NCBI GenBank assembly: GCA_037954235.1 | Contig: JBBMOA010000016.1 | Span: 23,063,383 to 23,127,382 of the forward strand | DNA from: Aulostomus chinensis | Taxonomy: Eukaryota > Chordata > Actinopteri > Syngnathiformes > Aulostomidae | Direction: 5' to 3' | Length of the DNA: 64,000 nt | Shown here: positions 1 through 13,069 of the stretch, piece by piece | How the letters are laid out: each line of letters opens with the position of its first letter | How positions within the stretch are numbered: position 1 is the stretch's first letter | Translations under genes and position numbers: made by a program | The notes under the pieces: model-generated | The model's database searches: none | What the model saw: the letters and a program-made list of their open reading frames with translations, nothing else | Told to the model about the DNA's origin: nothing

Positions 1-316
1 CGGCGAGTTAAAAACCCTCATCCTGCTTTCTCTCTACCAACCATCAGTACATACGGTGACCTCACAGGCTGCAAACTACTGCCGTCACTTCCTGACAGCT
101 TAGAGCTCCGTTGAAACAGACGGCAGGGAGCAGCAGGGATGGCATAGATTCCTTCACCCACCTGAAGTTAGCATCACCGTGGGTCGCCTCCACTAACAGC
201 TAGAGGGATTTTTACACTGAGTTGTGGATTGTTGCCCCAAAAATCTGTTGCAAGGCACAAGATGACTTTCACAAATGAACTTCAGTTTTAGGATGTTTAT
301 CAGGTTCAGTTAATAT

Positions 317-589
317 TCTCCCGGTTCTCTCTGGTACTCCGGCTTCTTCCCACTGTCCAAAGACATGCAATTGGGGACGAGGCTGATTGATACTCTAAAT
401 TGACCGTAGGTATGAATGTGAGTGTGAATGGTTGTTTGTCTCTGTATGTTGGCCCTGCGATGGACTGGCGACCTGTCCAGGGTGAACCCGCCTCTTGCCC
501 GTAGCTGCTGGGATAGGCTCCAGCCCCCCCCCCCCCCCGCGACCCTTAACAGGAATAAGCGGAAGACAATGGATGGATGGATGGATGGA
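317..589 (+). mobile_element. 5'-truncated tRNA-type SINE, copy 1
   Basis: This copy has the body and tail of the same element seen at 19862-20239 and 56070-56383 but lacks the tRNA-like head. Shared blocks include the segment around TCTCTGGTACTCCGGCTTC, the CTAAATTGACCGTAGGT block, TGGCCCTGCGATGGACTGG and the end block AATAAGCGGAAGACAATGG, followed by a short (TGGA)n tail. A 10-bp direct repeat, CAGTTAATAT, flanks it at 307-316 and 590-599, as expected of target-primed reverse transcription with incomplete extension. It contains a C-run at about 523-537. No protein is encoded, and the open frame across it on the minus strand is incidental. The SINE family name was not determined. Confidence 0.88.
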
Positions 590-599
590 CAGTTAATAT

Positions 600-3500
600 A
601 ATACCACTGCAAACAGTCACATGACGTCACCACAAACACATGTCATCTTTGAGGTGCACAGACTAGGTTCTGTCAGTCACATGACCAGTGTCCCAATAGA
701 GCGCCACATTTAAACTGAGAGATCTGACTGCATCCCTGCTGCTCCTCTGCCAACTTCCCCACCTGCCACCCCTGTCTTCTTATTTAGATACTTCCTGGCA
801 GTTTTTAAGACAGGTAAATATCTTATATCTTAACTTATGTAACCATCAACCTATTTTGATAAAATCCCTGAATTTGTGACAAGGGAACTTCAGTTATGCT
901 AACTTCTTCTACTCCACTCTATGGCATTATATAAGAACATAACAACTGCTCCACAACAAATCAAATAGTTTTGGTCCCTATCAATCATTTTGACCCCCAA
1001 AATACATAAGCAAGTAGGGCCCATGTTTAAAAAACTAAATTTTTCCTTCAACGAGTGAAATAAATTGGCTTCATGTACTGTATAAAGCACCTTTTCTAGC
1101 GTAGCAGCAGTCACAGGGCTGTACAGTGGTGCCTCATTCATCACTCACTCGGCTTCAGTGTCACTTCAAGGTCACTCCAGCACGGTTTTAGGAGGAGCCA
1201 GTAAACTTCTGATTACTAGGCTGTCACATTTCGTATGGTTGTTCATCCATTTGCATTAAAATGGGATGCGTCACCAAATTATGAAAAGCCCCAAAGTGTT
1301 TTTCAGGCTGTGAAACTACTTCTCACCCCTCTGCAGTGCGTGTGGAGTAACAAAGAGACACCAGCAGGCTACAGAGAAAGCCCTTAAAGGAAAGACAAGT
1401 GATTCCTCTATAGGATACTACCAACCAAAAGTAAAAAAAAAAAAAAAAAAACTACACGTTTTAGCATATCAGAGGTTCATGGATAGCAGTGGAAACATAA
1501 ACCAGTCTTTTATTTCTCCTCTTTGCACAGTCTTCCTTGGGAGCTGCAGAATCAGCAAGAAATCACACACTAAAAAAAAAAAAAAAAAAAAGGGACATAA
1601 AACAAATCCAAGTCCATTAAGTCAACTAGCAGCCTGCAAAGAAAAATGGGGGGGGGAAAAATTATCAAGTTGATGCAGGAGCTGAATACTAGAAATCACA
1701 CTGAATTTGTTGGGATAGTGTAGTTTTATGTAACAAACACATTAAAAACAGAAAGGACAATGAAAGAAACAGGATCAGGAGAAACAAGCGGAGAAGCAGG
1801 CTGACAAACATGTCGTCACGCCTCTACAGCAGCTCCTTTGACAACTATCACAGCTTGTTCTTTTATTTATTCCTCTGTCGTGTGGTGAGGATCCTTCTGT
1901 GTCTATCGAGACATGTCGGCCATGATTTATATTCCACCTGCATGCTTGTGTAGCAAGCACACGTCAACAAAGCTTGTCAGGGGGAGCGGATTGCGCTGAC
2001 CTATAATACCTTCTTGCCCACCATCAGCATCATGAATATATTATCAGAGCAGGAAAGAAGCTCTGCTATAGACGCTGTTCTATGGGTATGACTCAGGGGA
2101 TCCTCAGTTTTGTGAAAACTACACATGCACAGAATGAGAGTGATGATGAGGCTGTCCCAAAAGCCTTTTACATCCCACATCTTAAAGAGCAATTTTATAC
2201 CTATCGTCTAACATTTCAGGCACGCGCGGAGATCGAAGTTTCACGAGCCCTCAGGAACGGCGCACAAACACTGCTAATTTCCCGAAGTGAATTTATGGTA
2301 CCAGGCAATTTTATTAAAAATTACAGATCTACAAAAAAAAAAAAGAGAGAAGGAATTAATTCAGTCCTTTCATTAAAGCCGTACTCATCAATCTTTTTTT
2401 CAAGTAAAACTTGGAGTGTCTTTCCTTTGTTTTTTTGATGAAAAAAAAAAAAGCTCTAACGAAGTAATTGAGCGAGTGCGGCTCAGGTCATTTCCAAGAC
2501 AAAGCTACAGGGAAAGCAAATATGTGACATGACTTAAAGGATTTATGAAAAAGTGAAATGTATTGCGATCAACACCGCATGGATCAGAGTTGAAACAAAC
2601 GTCACGGGAAACAAACGCGGACACAGAACTTCCTGGTTGCATCAGTAAAGCCAAATAACACAAATGAATCCTGTAAAAAGGCTGTTGCTGAGGCTGGGAC
2701 CATCAGCCCTGCTGCTTTTTATATCTTGAGTAAAAATGTAAGTGAGTCGATGACACGTTATCACTGCCAAGATGTGACAAGTATTGATTCTGAATTTTTA
2801 ATATCCTTTGGGTTGATTTATCTAAAACACTGCATCATCATTAACAAGCTTCTTGTCATGTGTGAAGGGTGTCAAGTCTTAATCTGCAGCACAACTAGGA
2901 GTTCTTCTTTAGTACAGTAGACAGTGTATTTATGATACGAGATGAAAATGTCGTTCTCTGGAACTGGATTTAAAGTGATGAGTAAATATAATGTGGAGTC
3001 ATGTTTGTATTCCCATTTTTTGATTGATATACTTTTTTACTAAGGACATTCTTTAAACGTGGCTGAGATCCCCAGCCTGCTCTCTCCGAGGGGTTTGTCC
3101 GCCTCGACTTCCTGAGTTAATCAGGTGAAAAACTCAGAGGATAAAAACAGTAGCAGTAGGCAGAACCAGGCCAGTCAAACGCCTCAGAGTCACAGGTCTT
3201 CCTGACCTTCCTCTCTATACATTCACTCTCATCTCCCTCTCGTCGCTCTTCCTCATGCCAGCCCCTCTTTCATGTGAGAGAGTCCTTCCTCTCATCTCCT
3301 GCCAGAGATGCGCGGCCATGGGCACACTTGGTCCTATCTGTCCCAGGCGGCTCTGCCGCTGTCAAGCTCTCACTGGGCCATTCTGCCTCTTCTTCTCCTT
3401 CAACTTGCTGTCGCTCAACAATGCTCATTTGACAGAGGTTCATTCATTATGTAATGCTGCTGCCTTTAATTATTTATCCTCCATTAACATGCAGAGAGCT

Positions 3501-6500
3501 CATCTGTTCCCACCGTGTTTGGCACACTGGTGATCGCTGTGTTTGCCACCTTAGATGCTAATAGTTGTCACACTGGATGTCATACAGCTCCCCTCAGACC
3601 AAATACAAGGTTTACAATTCACGCCAAGCGTTAAATCTTTTTGAAGTCTGTATCTGTGTGAGTGTGTGTGGGTGGGTGTGTTTAAAAAGGTTTAAGCGAA
3701 GAAATCTCTCGACAACGAGAACTTTTTTTTAATAAACATCATAAACCCATGCCTCCTAATTATGTGACTGCTCTCTGATAGGTGTTGCGTGCCCGAGTCA
3801 GCAGATCGTGGGTTTACGCCAGAACACTGTTTATGTGACGTGACCTCTGCATTTTTATGACCTCGGTTTCTTTAGATTGCTGCCTGCTCATAATTTTTTA
3901 TGTCACTGTGTCTTGAGCCAAGCCTGGTTGAGCGTTGGAATCCCTCCAAGAAGTGTCCCTTTATTGATTTGAGTCTTTTATTGCACCATCAGTTGCCATT
4001 GGTGTTTTTTTCCCACGCGTTTTTATTATACTTCTTCATTAAACGGCTTCTTGTAGGACATCACTTACTTAAAGTTCAACAGCGATGAGAGCTGTGACTC
4101 AGTGGAATTTAACAAGTCTACAGTCGTGAAATATTAATTTGTGTGGACTTGTGCTTTTTTATCATCTGAACCCTTCAAAAGAAGTGCTGTATGACTTAAC
4201 TTAACAGGAGGTTAGGAAAGATTGGGGTGAGGTGGCCTTTTTTTTTTTCTTTTCTTTTTTTTTTTTGTAAAGCCAATAAAGATTTAATGTCCAAAATGTT
4301 GAAAAGAGCTTGACTTTATGCAGATTAGATGGCTTGACTGTAAAATTTAGAGGAGAACGTTTGATGTCTCAGATTAAAGAAAGTGTTGAGTTGACTGCTA
4401 AGAGAAACTTTAAAGCGGCTGCCAGGTTTGTGCTTCTCTGTTTGCAACTGAGCTTGAATTTCTAGACAGCAACAGGGTTTTTTGTTTGTTTTTTCTTTTC
4501 TCAAATTTATAACCTTTGGTCTATTCAGGGGCCAAATATCATAGCACACCTCTTAATATTCAAATGCTCTGGAAATGGTGGACGATTTTGTCTGGATGAC
4601 TTAGGACAATCAAACCACTGTGGCTCTGATGACGTCATATTGCCTCGGCGGAGGATTGTGCTCTCCAAGTAGCCTGTTGCTCACAATTTATTTGACTGTA
4701 TTACACCTACCAGACACATTGAGTGTCGCCATGAACATGAGGAGGGTTTTTTTGGGGGGGGGGGGGTGTCTCTGAAAAGAAGCTGAGGGAATATTGGCAT
4801 CGGTCAGGTGATAGAAGTCTGCAGCAGTACGTGCGATTCATCGGTGTTCCTCGATCGTTGAGATCAGAAGAAAGAGTTAGTGCTCCATTCCTCATCACGC
4901 CAAGAAACACTTCTTATGTTTCTCTGTTGCAGAGTACAGTAAAAAAAAAAAAAAAAGCTAAACATGAGGAGAGCAGAAGAAAAGAGGAAAATATTGATGT
5001 TTAAAGACAAATAATGACGTCAGTCTTCTTGAGCACTTTTGTGTTCATTTAAGATGGCAGCCACTTTTGAGCATGAAAAATCTTTTTCAGTTTATCATGG
5101 AATCCCAGTGGATGTTTGCGGCAAATGTGGAGAAATTCCCTTAAAATATTCAAGAGGTTTTAACAAGAATGGATGGACGGACAGAAAAACGCAAATAAAC
5201 GTACCGCTTCCTGTCTAAAGCATAAACCGAATATTTGATTGTCTCATACATTTTTGCTTTGCGTTGCTTTTATGTCTCATGAGCATTTTCTGCACGATCG
5301 CTGTCATGATCGTTATGCAAATACGCCACACTTTTGCACCAGTTGTTGTCTTTTAGGATTTCTTTCTTTCATCATGGGCAGATCTCTTTTGGCGCTCTCT
5401 CTCTTTTGAACCTACGCATGAGAATTTAACTTTGAACATATAAGCAGACATCCTCACCTTCGCTTGTTTTACAGTGAAAATGTGGAGAAAAAAAAGTCCA
5501 AAATAAGTTTTCCCACAGGCGAAGGAAACAAACATGCAGCTTTGATCTGAGATTTGAGTCTTTGAAGAGATCTGTTATTAAAAGGGGCACGAAGAAATGA
5601 AACTCTGATTAGATTTTTTTTTTTTAATGAAGCAATTGGAAAACATAACAATAAGCTATGTTCATCTTGGAAATGTATGCTAAAAACCTTACGATTAATA
5701 CAGGATAACATTTTATGCTTTTCATGGATTTTGTCAGTTTTGCAGCTTCCTGGGTGTGTTTTAGATGTAAAAGACGGAATGTCAGATGACAAGCTGAGTG
5801 TGACAAGGGTCTTTCTAAAGTTAGCAATGGAAAAGTTGGGATTACAGCCGTTTTTTTGTGCAGGGGTCAGGTGAATGGTATATTACCTGAGCCAAAATGA
5901 AAGCTACAGTGTCGACAAAGATCATCCTGTCACGTCCTCTTGCCCAGAGTACCCCAGCGCAGGCCTGTCACCGGGTTACGTGGCGAAGGCAGGAGGTGCT
6001 TTCTGATGCATACCCAGGGACCAACACAGGTCAACACTTCCAGCTCCTCACTTTTAGGAGAGAACCAAAGGACCTTGAAGTGCTAAAAGCGAACACCAGA
6101 GTTTACTGCCATGTCCTCAGGCAAGAGGGGCAGAAGAATGACTTATAGAGTCTGACGGATGCCTTAAACTCTCTGTCAGCATGGGACATCCTGCAAAGCT
6201 CGAGAGCCCACAGGTGCGGGGCTGAGGCAAAGAGCCTGACATGTCTCTGCCCCCTCTGCAATATTGATGTCCACTGTAAAGTGTGAAAACGTTTCCTGGA
6301 CTGCCCATTTTTCGACTAAATGGATGACCTCGGTTATGTGGGGGTTTGGGGAAACTGCAGTGATGCCCCTCTACATCTTAACCAGCTTTGAAACGTCAGT
6401 CATATCACAACCGATTTACCACGGTCATTTATGTCTGAGTAGCTGTTGTTACATCAAACATCAGACTTCTACACAGGAGACAGGAGTTATTTTCAGGTGT

Positions 6501-6801
6501 TCTTCATATTTGTATCCCATTTCTATGTCTCCTTATTGTCTTCAACTTATGCATATTGCACTTTTTTATGACAATAAATGATATAACAAACTACAGAGTT
6601 GAAGCTGCCCTTTTTGTTTACTGGGTTTATTTCAATATGCCCAAGAATACAGCCAAAAGGGGGTCCAACTCATGCAAACTCCAGCACCAGATTCAGTCTT
6701 CTGGCAGAGATTTCTTGCGTTGAATGCCAGTGATAACGACAGATGCAAGATGATGTTTCTGTCAGGGATTCTGTGATGATTCCCTCTGTTGTCATGGTCC
6801 A
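600..6801. other. Non-coding stretch, nothing gene-like recognised
   Basis: Open frames here are short, lack a recognisable domain and are interrupted by poly-A and poly-T runs (for example around 1433-1450 and 1573-1590). There are three exact TGACGTCA sites (622-629, 4630-4637, 5015-5022) and a 13-base G run at 4754-4766. The stretch may contain distal regulatory DNA or degraded repeats, but no family could be named with confidence. The 83-residue frame at 5897-6148 was examined and not recognised. Confidence 0.5.
4630..4637. promoter_or_regulatory. CRE-type palindrome TGACGTCA
   Basis: This is an exact 8-bp CREB/ATF consensus palindrome. Two more exact copies lie at 622-629 and 5015-5022. 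About one such 8-mer is expected by chance per 64 kb of random sequence, so three within 4.4 kb is mildly unusual. Function is unproven, and no promoter is evident next to it. Confidence 0.35.
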
Positions 6802-7794
6802 GAGAAGCCAATCCAGCAGAGGGTCATCATCTTAGCATCAAGGGTCATGATGTCATCACTCAGGCCCAGCCTGGCACTGGGAAGACCGCCACCTTTGCCA
6901 TTTCCATACTGCAGAGGCTCAAAGTTAAGCTGAATGCCACTCAGGCTCTTGTTGTGGCCCCAGCCTGGGAGCTGGCCAAGCAGATCCAGAAGGAGGCGCT
7001 GGCCCTGGGTGACTACCTGAGAGTCAGCTGCTACGTTTGTATTGGAGGATCAACATCCGATGAGAGGTGCAGGTGCTTTGCGTTGAACACCCCTCTAATT
7101 GCAATGGGGACTCCTGGCAAGAACATCAACGTGTTGGTGATGGATGAAACTGACGGGATACTCAGTAGAGGGTTTTAGGACCAGATCTATGACATCATCC
7201 AGGCCCTACCAGCCAGAACTCAGGTGGTCCTCCTGTCAGCTACAATGCCTTTTGAAGTGCTGGAGGTCAAAACACGATTTATGTACCAACCAGTTAGAAA
7301 TCTGGTTAACGAGGAGGAGCTAACGCTTGAGGGGATCCAGCGGTTCTACATCAATGGACGGATCTGTGTGATTTATATGAATCCCTCACAGTCCCACAGG
7401 CAATCATTTTTGTCGAGACCAAGAGAAAGGTGGACTGGCTCACCCAGACGCTGAGAGAAAGACAATTTTCCGTCTGGGCTCTCCACACCAGCGTGGATCA
7501 GGAGCAGGAAGACCTGATCATGAGTGAGTTCTGCACCGGTTCCAGTAGAGTCCTGATCACCACGGACGCACTGGCCCGGGGGATCTACGTTCAGCAGGTG
7601 TCCCTGGTGATTAATTACAACGTGCCCATCAACAGGGAAAATCACACCCACAGGATTGGTGGTAGTGGTCGTTATGGTGAAAGGGAGCAGCTATCAGCCT
7701 GATGACTGAGGATGAGAAGAAAACCCTGGAGGACATCGAGACCTTCCTTCACACCACCGTCCAGCAGACGCCCTCCGACGTGGCTGAGCTGATC
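6802..7794 (+). pseudogene. Processed pseudogene of eIF4A (DEAD-box RNA helicase)
   Basis: This is an intronless, broken copy of the mRNA for eIF4A1/eIF4A2, the RNA helicase of the eIF4F cap-binding complex. The copy starts at the EKP..IQQR segment (Q motif) and runs to the family's C-terminal DVAELI. The Walker A motif reads QPGTGKTAT, and SATMP is intact. Other helicase motifs are damaged: PTRELA reads PAWELA, TPGR reads TPGK, DEAD reads DETD, ARGID reads ARGIY, and HRIGR reads HRIGG. There is a frameshift near 6829, an in-frame loss of about 14 codons between TPGK and the DETD box near 7120, a TAG stop at 7176-7178, a loss of about ten codons with a frameshift near 7367 after FYIN, and a one-base shift near 7683. 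The normal stop after DVAELI is also gone. FYIN and TTD.LARGI favour eIF4A1/2 over eIF4A3. The parent gene has introns, so retroposition is the simplest origin. The ends, poly-A tail and target duplications were not resolved. A functional helicase is very unlikely. Confidence 0.93.
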
Positions 7795-7943
7795 CAAGAG
7801 AGTCCACACACACGTGGTCACCCGCCATTTTAGAAGTTCTACTTCTACTCCTGTTTTTAAAATGTTTGTATAGACATCCCCATGGGAACTAGCAATGGTG
7901 AGTGGGCACCCACACCCCCACCTCCAGGTACTCATGAAATATT

Positions 7944-7967
7944 GGGGGGGGGGGGGGGGGGGGGGGG
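7944..7967 (+). repeat. Poly-G run of 24 bases
   Basis: This uninterrupted run of 24 G is the longest in the window. It lies about 150 bp beyond the eIF4A retrocopy. Such a run can form G-quadruplexes and is prone to length error in assembly, so its exact length is uncertain. Confidence 0.9.
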
Positions 7968-10840
7968 CAAAATGAAATCTGATACATTCTCATAAATAAC
8001 AATGGGATTAAGGATGGGGAATAAAAGAACATAAACATATTATGAAAATAAATCTGCATAAACTACAGTTTTCTGTTATTATCATGAGTGCGCTGTGACT
8101 GTTTCCTGTGTGTCCCATCATGCTTCTCACCGTATAAACCCAAGATCATATCTGGATGAATTTGTCCGCTTTCTAAACAAGCGACTATTTCTTTTTAAAT
8201 ATTTTAGCATGTCCAACGTTTGACATGAATATTTTTGTGCAAAATTCAATGTTTTCGCCTATCAATAAATAATAATTCAGATTGTTTCAGTTGAATGGAC
8301 TGAAATACAGTCTGTACGCTATACTGCCACTTAGTTTTTGTCCACAAAACTCTCTTAGAGAACTTCTCTTAAATGTTTGTTGTTGCTATGCGACCGTCCC
8401 CCGGGCAGTGTCCCTCATGGTGAATGTCAAGCTGTTTTGTGACCATTTTTAAGACGTTGCTGTGAATGTGGAGAGTTGCTGTGTAAGCTCTAGTGCAGCG
8501 GACAAAAAAAAAGGATAAACATTTCAAATTAAACGGCAAGAAAACTCCCTCCATCATGCGGGGAGGACTTCTAAAAGCACTGACTCCTGCAGCCCCTTAA
8601 CTCCTGAGGTCACGCTTTCATATCAGAACAAGGATGTGTGACAGGCGGTGCCAAAAGTAATATAGATTCTGAGTCCATTTAGCACAGAGCTTCAGTTTTG
8701 TCGATGCTCTCCCATGAGTACCTTGAAGGCGTGGGCTATCATCTCGGCAGAATGCAAACTTTCATACAACAAGGATGGGTTTGATCTGTAGGGGAAGGCA
8801 CTGAAGGTTAAATTTGAAGACCCGTCTCATCCATCAGTTCATTGATAGGCACATGCACTTTCACAAGAGCACGACGCTCCTGTGCTCCATCATAAAATAT
8901 ACCTCTTTTTTTCACGTGTGTGTGATATTTCTGGAGGTGACTTTTTGATGGAGAGAATAGAAGAAGGCGTCTTTTTTTCCCCTTTTCTTCCTTTTTGTTT
9001 CTCCATTTTTTTTCTAGAAAATTGGGCAGCAGTTAAACTCTTTCCCTTTGAGATAAACCCAGGATAGACAGCTCTGAAGGAGGCTGCTAACTCACAAGGT
9101 GCCAAAGAAAAAGAGAAGTTTGTTGAAGTTGTTATTAAACCCTGTGGTGTATGCTTCCCAACAATGGGTTTAGAGGCAGGAGGGGAAAAAATCACTTTAC
9201 GGAGCCCTGAGCACACAGGGGACCACTGTTGTGCTTTAAAGTGCAGATCTTGTTTCTGGACTTTATAAAAAAAAGAGAGAGAGAGAGAGAAATCTCCTCT
9301 TTGATCTCATCAGGTATAAACTTTACCTCCACTTACAGTTTGCTTATAGCGATTTTTCAAAGGAGCATTGGCAGTCCTGTAAATTGTATTCCCTCTTTGC
9401 GCTCTCTGTTCGCACCTGTCACTCTTAGCATTCCTTATTCAGGATTTAAACAAAACAAAAAAAACCACCTCCTGCATGTGTTTGAAGAGTGGAGTACGAG
9501 AGGAAGTGCGCTGCTGCAGAGCGAGCTGCCTGTTTAGTGTCAGCGAGCGTGATTTCTGCTGACTGTTCTCCTGGTGGGCATCAAGGGAAGCAGGAGAGTA
9601 GAAGATAGAGACCTCAGAGTCTTAAACCATCCGCCAGCCATTCAAAATGGGGGTTAAAAAAAAAAAAAAAAAAAAAACAGTCTGCCTTGGACCTTCAGGG
9701 AAAGCCCTGATAAGAATTGTGTCTTATCATAAATCCCACAACTGAATAATTCATGTGCAGCAATTATATTCTACCTCTTATTTGATTCTCAGCAGAATGT
9801 GGGTGTGGAAACATTTCTTTGAAGTTGGAGATGTTGGCTGTTGGCTTAGGAAACAATTTAACAAAAACAGTTTTTTTGCAGCAGCGGCGGATGCAGCTCA
9901 CTCCTATTGTCTTCACTATCGAATATCCATTCAGGGCAGACTGTTCTTTTTCCCTCCCCAGACTGACAGCATTAAGGGAGGGATGTGATTTGTTATTTGT
10001 GTTAAGTAGAAATCTTCTGTTATGCAAGTAGTGTTCGACTGACTAGATTTAAAAGGTGCTCTCAAGTAGCTGTTTGTGGAATATTGATAAGTGGAAACAG
10101 CTTTTAAGTTTACTGTCATTACATTTATGCCAGGAACTTTATGATGCCTTTACATGCAGACCCCTAGTTATGTGCATTGAAATAGAGCTTGTTGTTGCTG
10201 CATTGTAATCTTATTAGGAAGGATTATGTAGTGGAGCCCCTGCACTTGATATCTACCCTGCAGCGTTTTATAGTCCTGGCATGTAAACACTGTAATTTAC
10301 ATCCAGTGGGCTTCAGCTATTGTTACCATTTACAGTAAGAGCTCATTTCATTCCACTCAAACCTGAATTCTTAAGAGTTTGATGTCGAAACTGTTTCTTT
10401 CTAACCTCAGAAATCACTCTTATGAATAAGATCAAAGAGGAGGATTTTAGTTTAATGTCTTTCAGGATAAAACAAATTCATTATAAGAACCATTTTAGCA
10501 CCAGATAGATATTTCTTTTCATTCAATGTGGCACACTCAATCGACCACGGTTTTTGAGAGGAACAGTTATGCATATTAAGGTGCCTTCAACATGGAAGTT
10601 ATCTCTCCATAATGCGAGGAATCTCAGTTTGTCTGCTTGTTTTTCTTCAATTATCTCAGCAAACATAAAACTGACTGAGATCCAAAGAAGCGATATGTCG
10701 AATTTGGTGCAATTTGGATTTCCGTAGTCTTTAATATTACATTTTGAATGAGCTCCATGTGCTGCTCAGCTCTCTGCGGGGTAGGGCCGGGCTTCAGGGT
10801 GAAGTAAAAAAAAAATAAAAAATAGACAGTGAAAAGAGCT
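7968..10840. other. Non-coding stretch, nothing gene-like recognised
   Basis: The sequence is AT-rich with short open frames and poly-A or poly-T runs (for example 9657-9676). No coding similarity, RNA gene or mobile-element terminus was recognised. It may contain conserved regulatory DNA, which cannot be judged without comparison to other fish. Confidence 0.5.
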
Positions 10841-10935
10841 GCCAATCAGCGGGGGAGTGCAAAAGCAGCTTTCGCGTACGAGCGCAAGTCACAAACATTA
10901 TGGAAGCTCCCATTGCTCAGCACGCAATGGGCCGC
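10841..10935. promoter_or_regulatory. CpG-dense island with CCAAT box and palindrome
   Basis: A GCCAATCAG box (NF-Y consensus, 10841-10849) is followed by a tight CpG cluster in TTCGCGTACGAGCG. Next comes an 8-bp-arm palindrome, CCCATTGC (10909-10916) and GCAATGGG (10924-10931), with a 7-base spacer. The surrounding kilobases are CpG-poor, so the cluster stands out. It could be a distal enhancer or an unannotated promoter. No coding exon was recognised downstream. Confidence 0.35.
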
Positions 10936-12462
10936 ATTTAGATGTTCTCACACACACTCATATACACAATTAGCTTTTAAGCCCTGAAGTTAGTCTTACA
11001 GACATGCAGCAAAGCCTGGTGTCTTTGGGTTGCTGTGTTTTATTTGTGATTAGTTATTTGAAACATGTCGCACCTGACATTGATTGTGTACCTCTTGCAG
11101 TCAACCACGCTTGAAGAGACTTAAACGTCTACCCGACCCATCAGGCTTTGTTTTCTGACTATAAGATTAAATTGATGATGAAAAAAAAGTCCTATAGTGT
11201 GTAAGAGCCATGAATGAGGCCCAATGACTGTTGTTATGTGCATCTGTCACAACTGTGAAGTGCCACTACAGACGGAGCACTTGTCTTGCCCACTTAGAGG
11301 GAAGGAGTCAGAGAACAGTGCTGTGAAAATAGAAAAGCAAAAACACCACGTTAAGCAGATCAGCTGCAAGGCTACGCAGGAGGTGTTCAGTCCCGTCGTT
11401 GAGCAGAGGTCACAGGCATTTTGGAGGTGCTCGGAATCCAAAACACAGAGGTTGTTATCATAATTACACAAGTTTGTCTCATTTGCGGTGAGACTGTGGC
11501 AACTGTGAGGTGACACTAAAAACAAATCGCTGGAGCAAACAAGCCCACTCAAAGCTCACCTGAAGGCACACAACAGCCTAATATGATCCGCTTTACTTTA
11601 GGTTGCACATTATTGTGTTACTGCACAGGAAAAGCAGATCCGTTTTTTTTTTTTTTTTTGCTTACAATTAGCCTTTATTTTCTATTTGAATTTGCAGCTT
11701 GTTATTCACATCATCAGTGTGAGCTTGAATCTTTCTGCATCTTCTCTGTCACACCTCACATCAACCGTCTCTCGATCTGCCTCCTTTCAAACGGGCGGTT
11801 ACTCAAATGGTCCTTTTTGTAAAAGAACATTGGCAGTGCTGTCCATGGGGACTGCTTTCCTTTATTTTATTTTTTTTATACTAGAACGAGCACTATGACA
11901 TGAAAGTTTTAATGTTCCTTTATATTCTGAGCCAGCATGTCCTCCTGACAGTAGGGCTGCAAGTGTGTGATGATGGTCCTTAAAATGCAGCACAAATTGA
12001 TTGAAGCCCCATTGGTGAGAAGACAAATGGGAGCCCAAAGCACCTTCCTTTGACAAGCAGAAGATTCCCAGTACGAATACCAGCTAACATCCCATCTAGA
12101 CAGATGGATGCATGTATGAGATCTGTTAGCACGTGCGGTTTCAGCCTGCTAAAGCTGTGGAAACAAAGGGGATTTTCTTTGTCACTGAGCAGGAACTCTA
12201 TATCCAGGCTGCAGATGGAAAGTTCCTCGAGACAGACGCTGCATGGGGCGGCCACAGCGGTCCAATACTGCTTCATGGCCCGGAATGAGAAAAAAAACTG
12301 CTTCTGCTGCGTGGTGATTCCACATTGATTACTGTGTTGTGTGAGGGTTATCCAGTTGTGAAAGAGTCCCCAAACAACCTCCTCAAATCACATCTAATAA
12401 CAGGCCAGTCGTATCGATCCTGATGTATAGGGCGGTTTTTCCTCTGTTTTTTAACATCCCCA

Positions 12463-12506
<44 letters not shown>

Positions 12507-13069
12507 TAGGCGCTAGATAGCAGGAGGAATGCCACAAAGTCTCCTAGACAAACTAGATTCTATACAAAGAGAGGATGAGAGACAGTGGTAGGATAAGATT
12601 GCTTTGGAAAGCCTGTTGCCATGCTGGTGTGTGTAAGGACACACACACACACTTACAGGTAAAAGTGCTGCCTGGTGTATTAGCTTTGCTAAAAAGTTCG
12701 AGCATCCTCCTCTGCCCCCACCCAGCTCTGTGCAGTCTGACAAATATCAGGAGTGAAACAAATGATCAGATCAACCTTTTCTCTTAGAAATAAAATGGCC
12801 ATGACCTTTTCATATGTGATGGTGGCTGTTGTATTTGTCCCAGGGGTGGAAGGAGGAATCATGGAGACTCAAAAATCTTCTTGAGGGGTTTTTATTTTGC
12901 CCACCAAAAGTGCGAAAAAGTGCAGTTGTGCAAAAATGTGCATATGAAAAATTCAGGGTAAAGGTACAACCAAAAAAAAAGGAACCAAAACAAAACAAAA
13001 ACTAATGCCAAATAACTAAAGCTCACAAATCAAAGCTTTCATTTATGTCTATTTTATGGTAACAGTGCT
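10936..13069. other. Non-coding stretch with CA microsatellite
   Basis: Apart from the CA repeat near 12460 and a poly-T run near 11643-11659, nothing recognisable is present. Open frames are short and do not resemble known proteins. Confidence 0.5.
12460..12502 (+). repeat. (CA)n microsatellite
   Basis: A run of CA dinucleotides with one CATA interruption near its start. A second short CA tract lies at about 12640-12652. Confidence 0.95.

Noticed and set aside
5897..6148. 83-codon frame in a moderately GC-rich block as a possible gene or retrocopy
   Set aside because: No recognised protein family, and no splice signals or retroposition marks. It is too short to support on openness alone.
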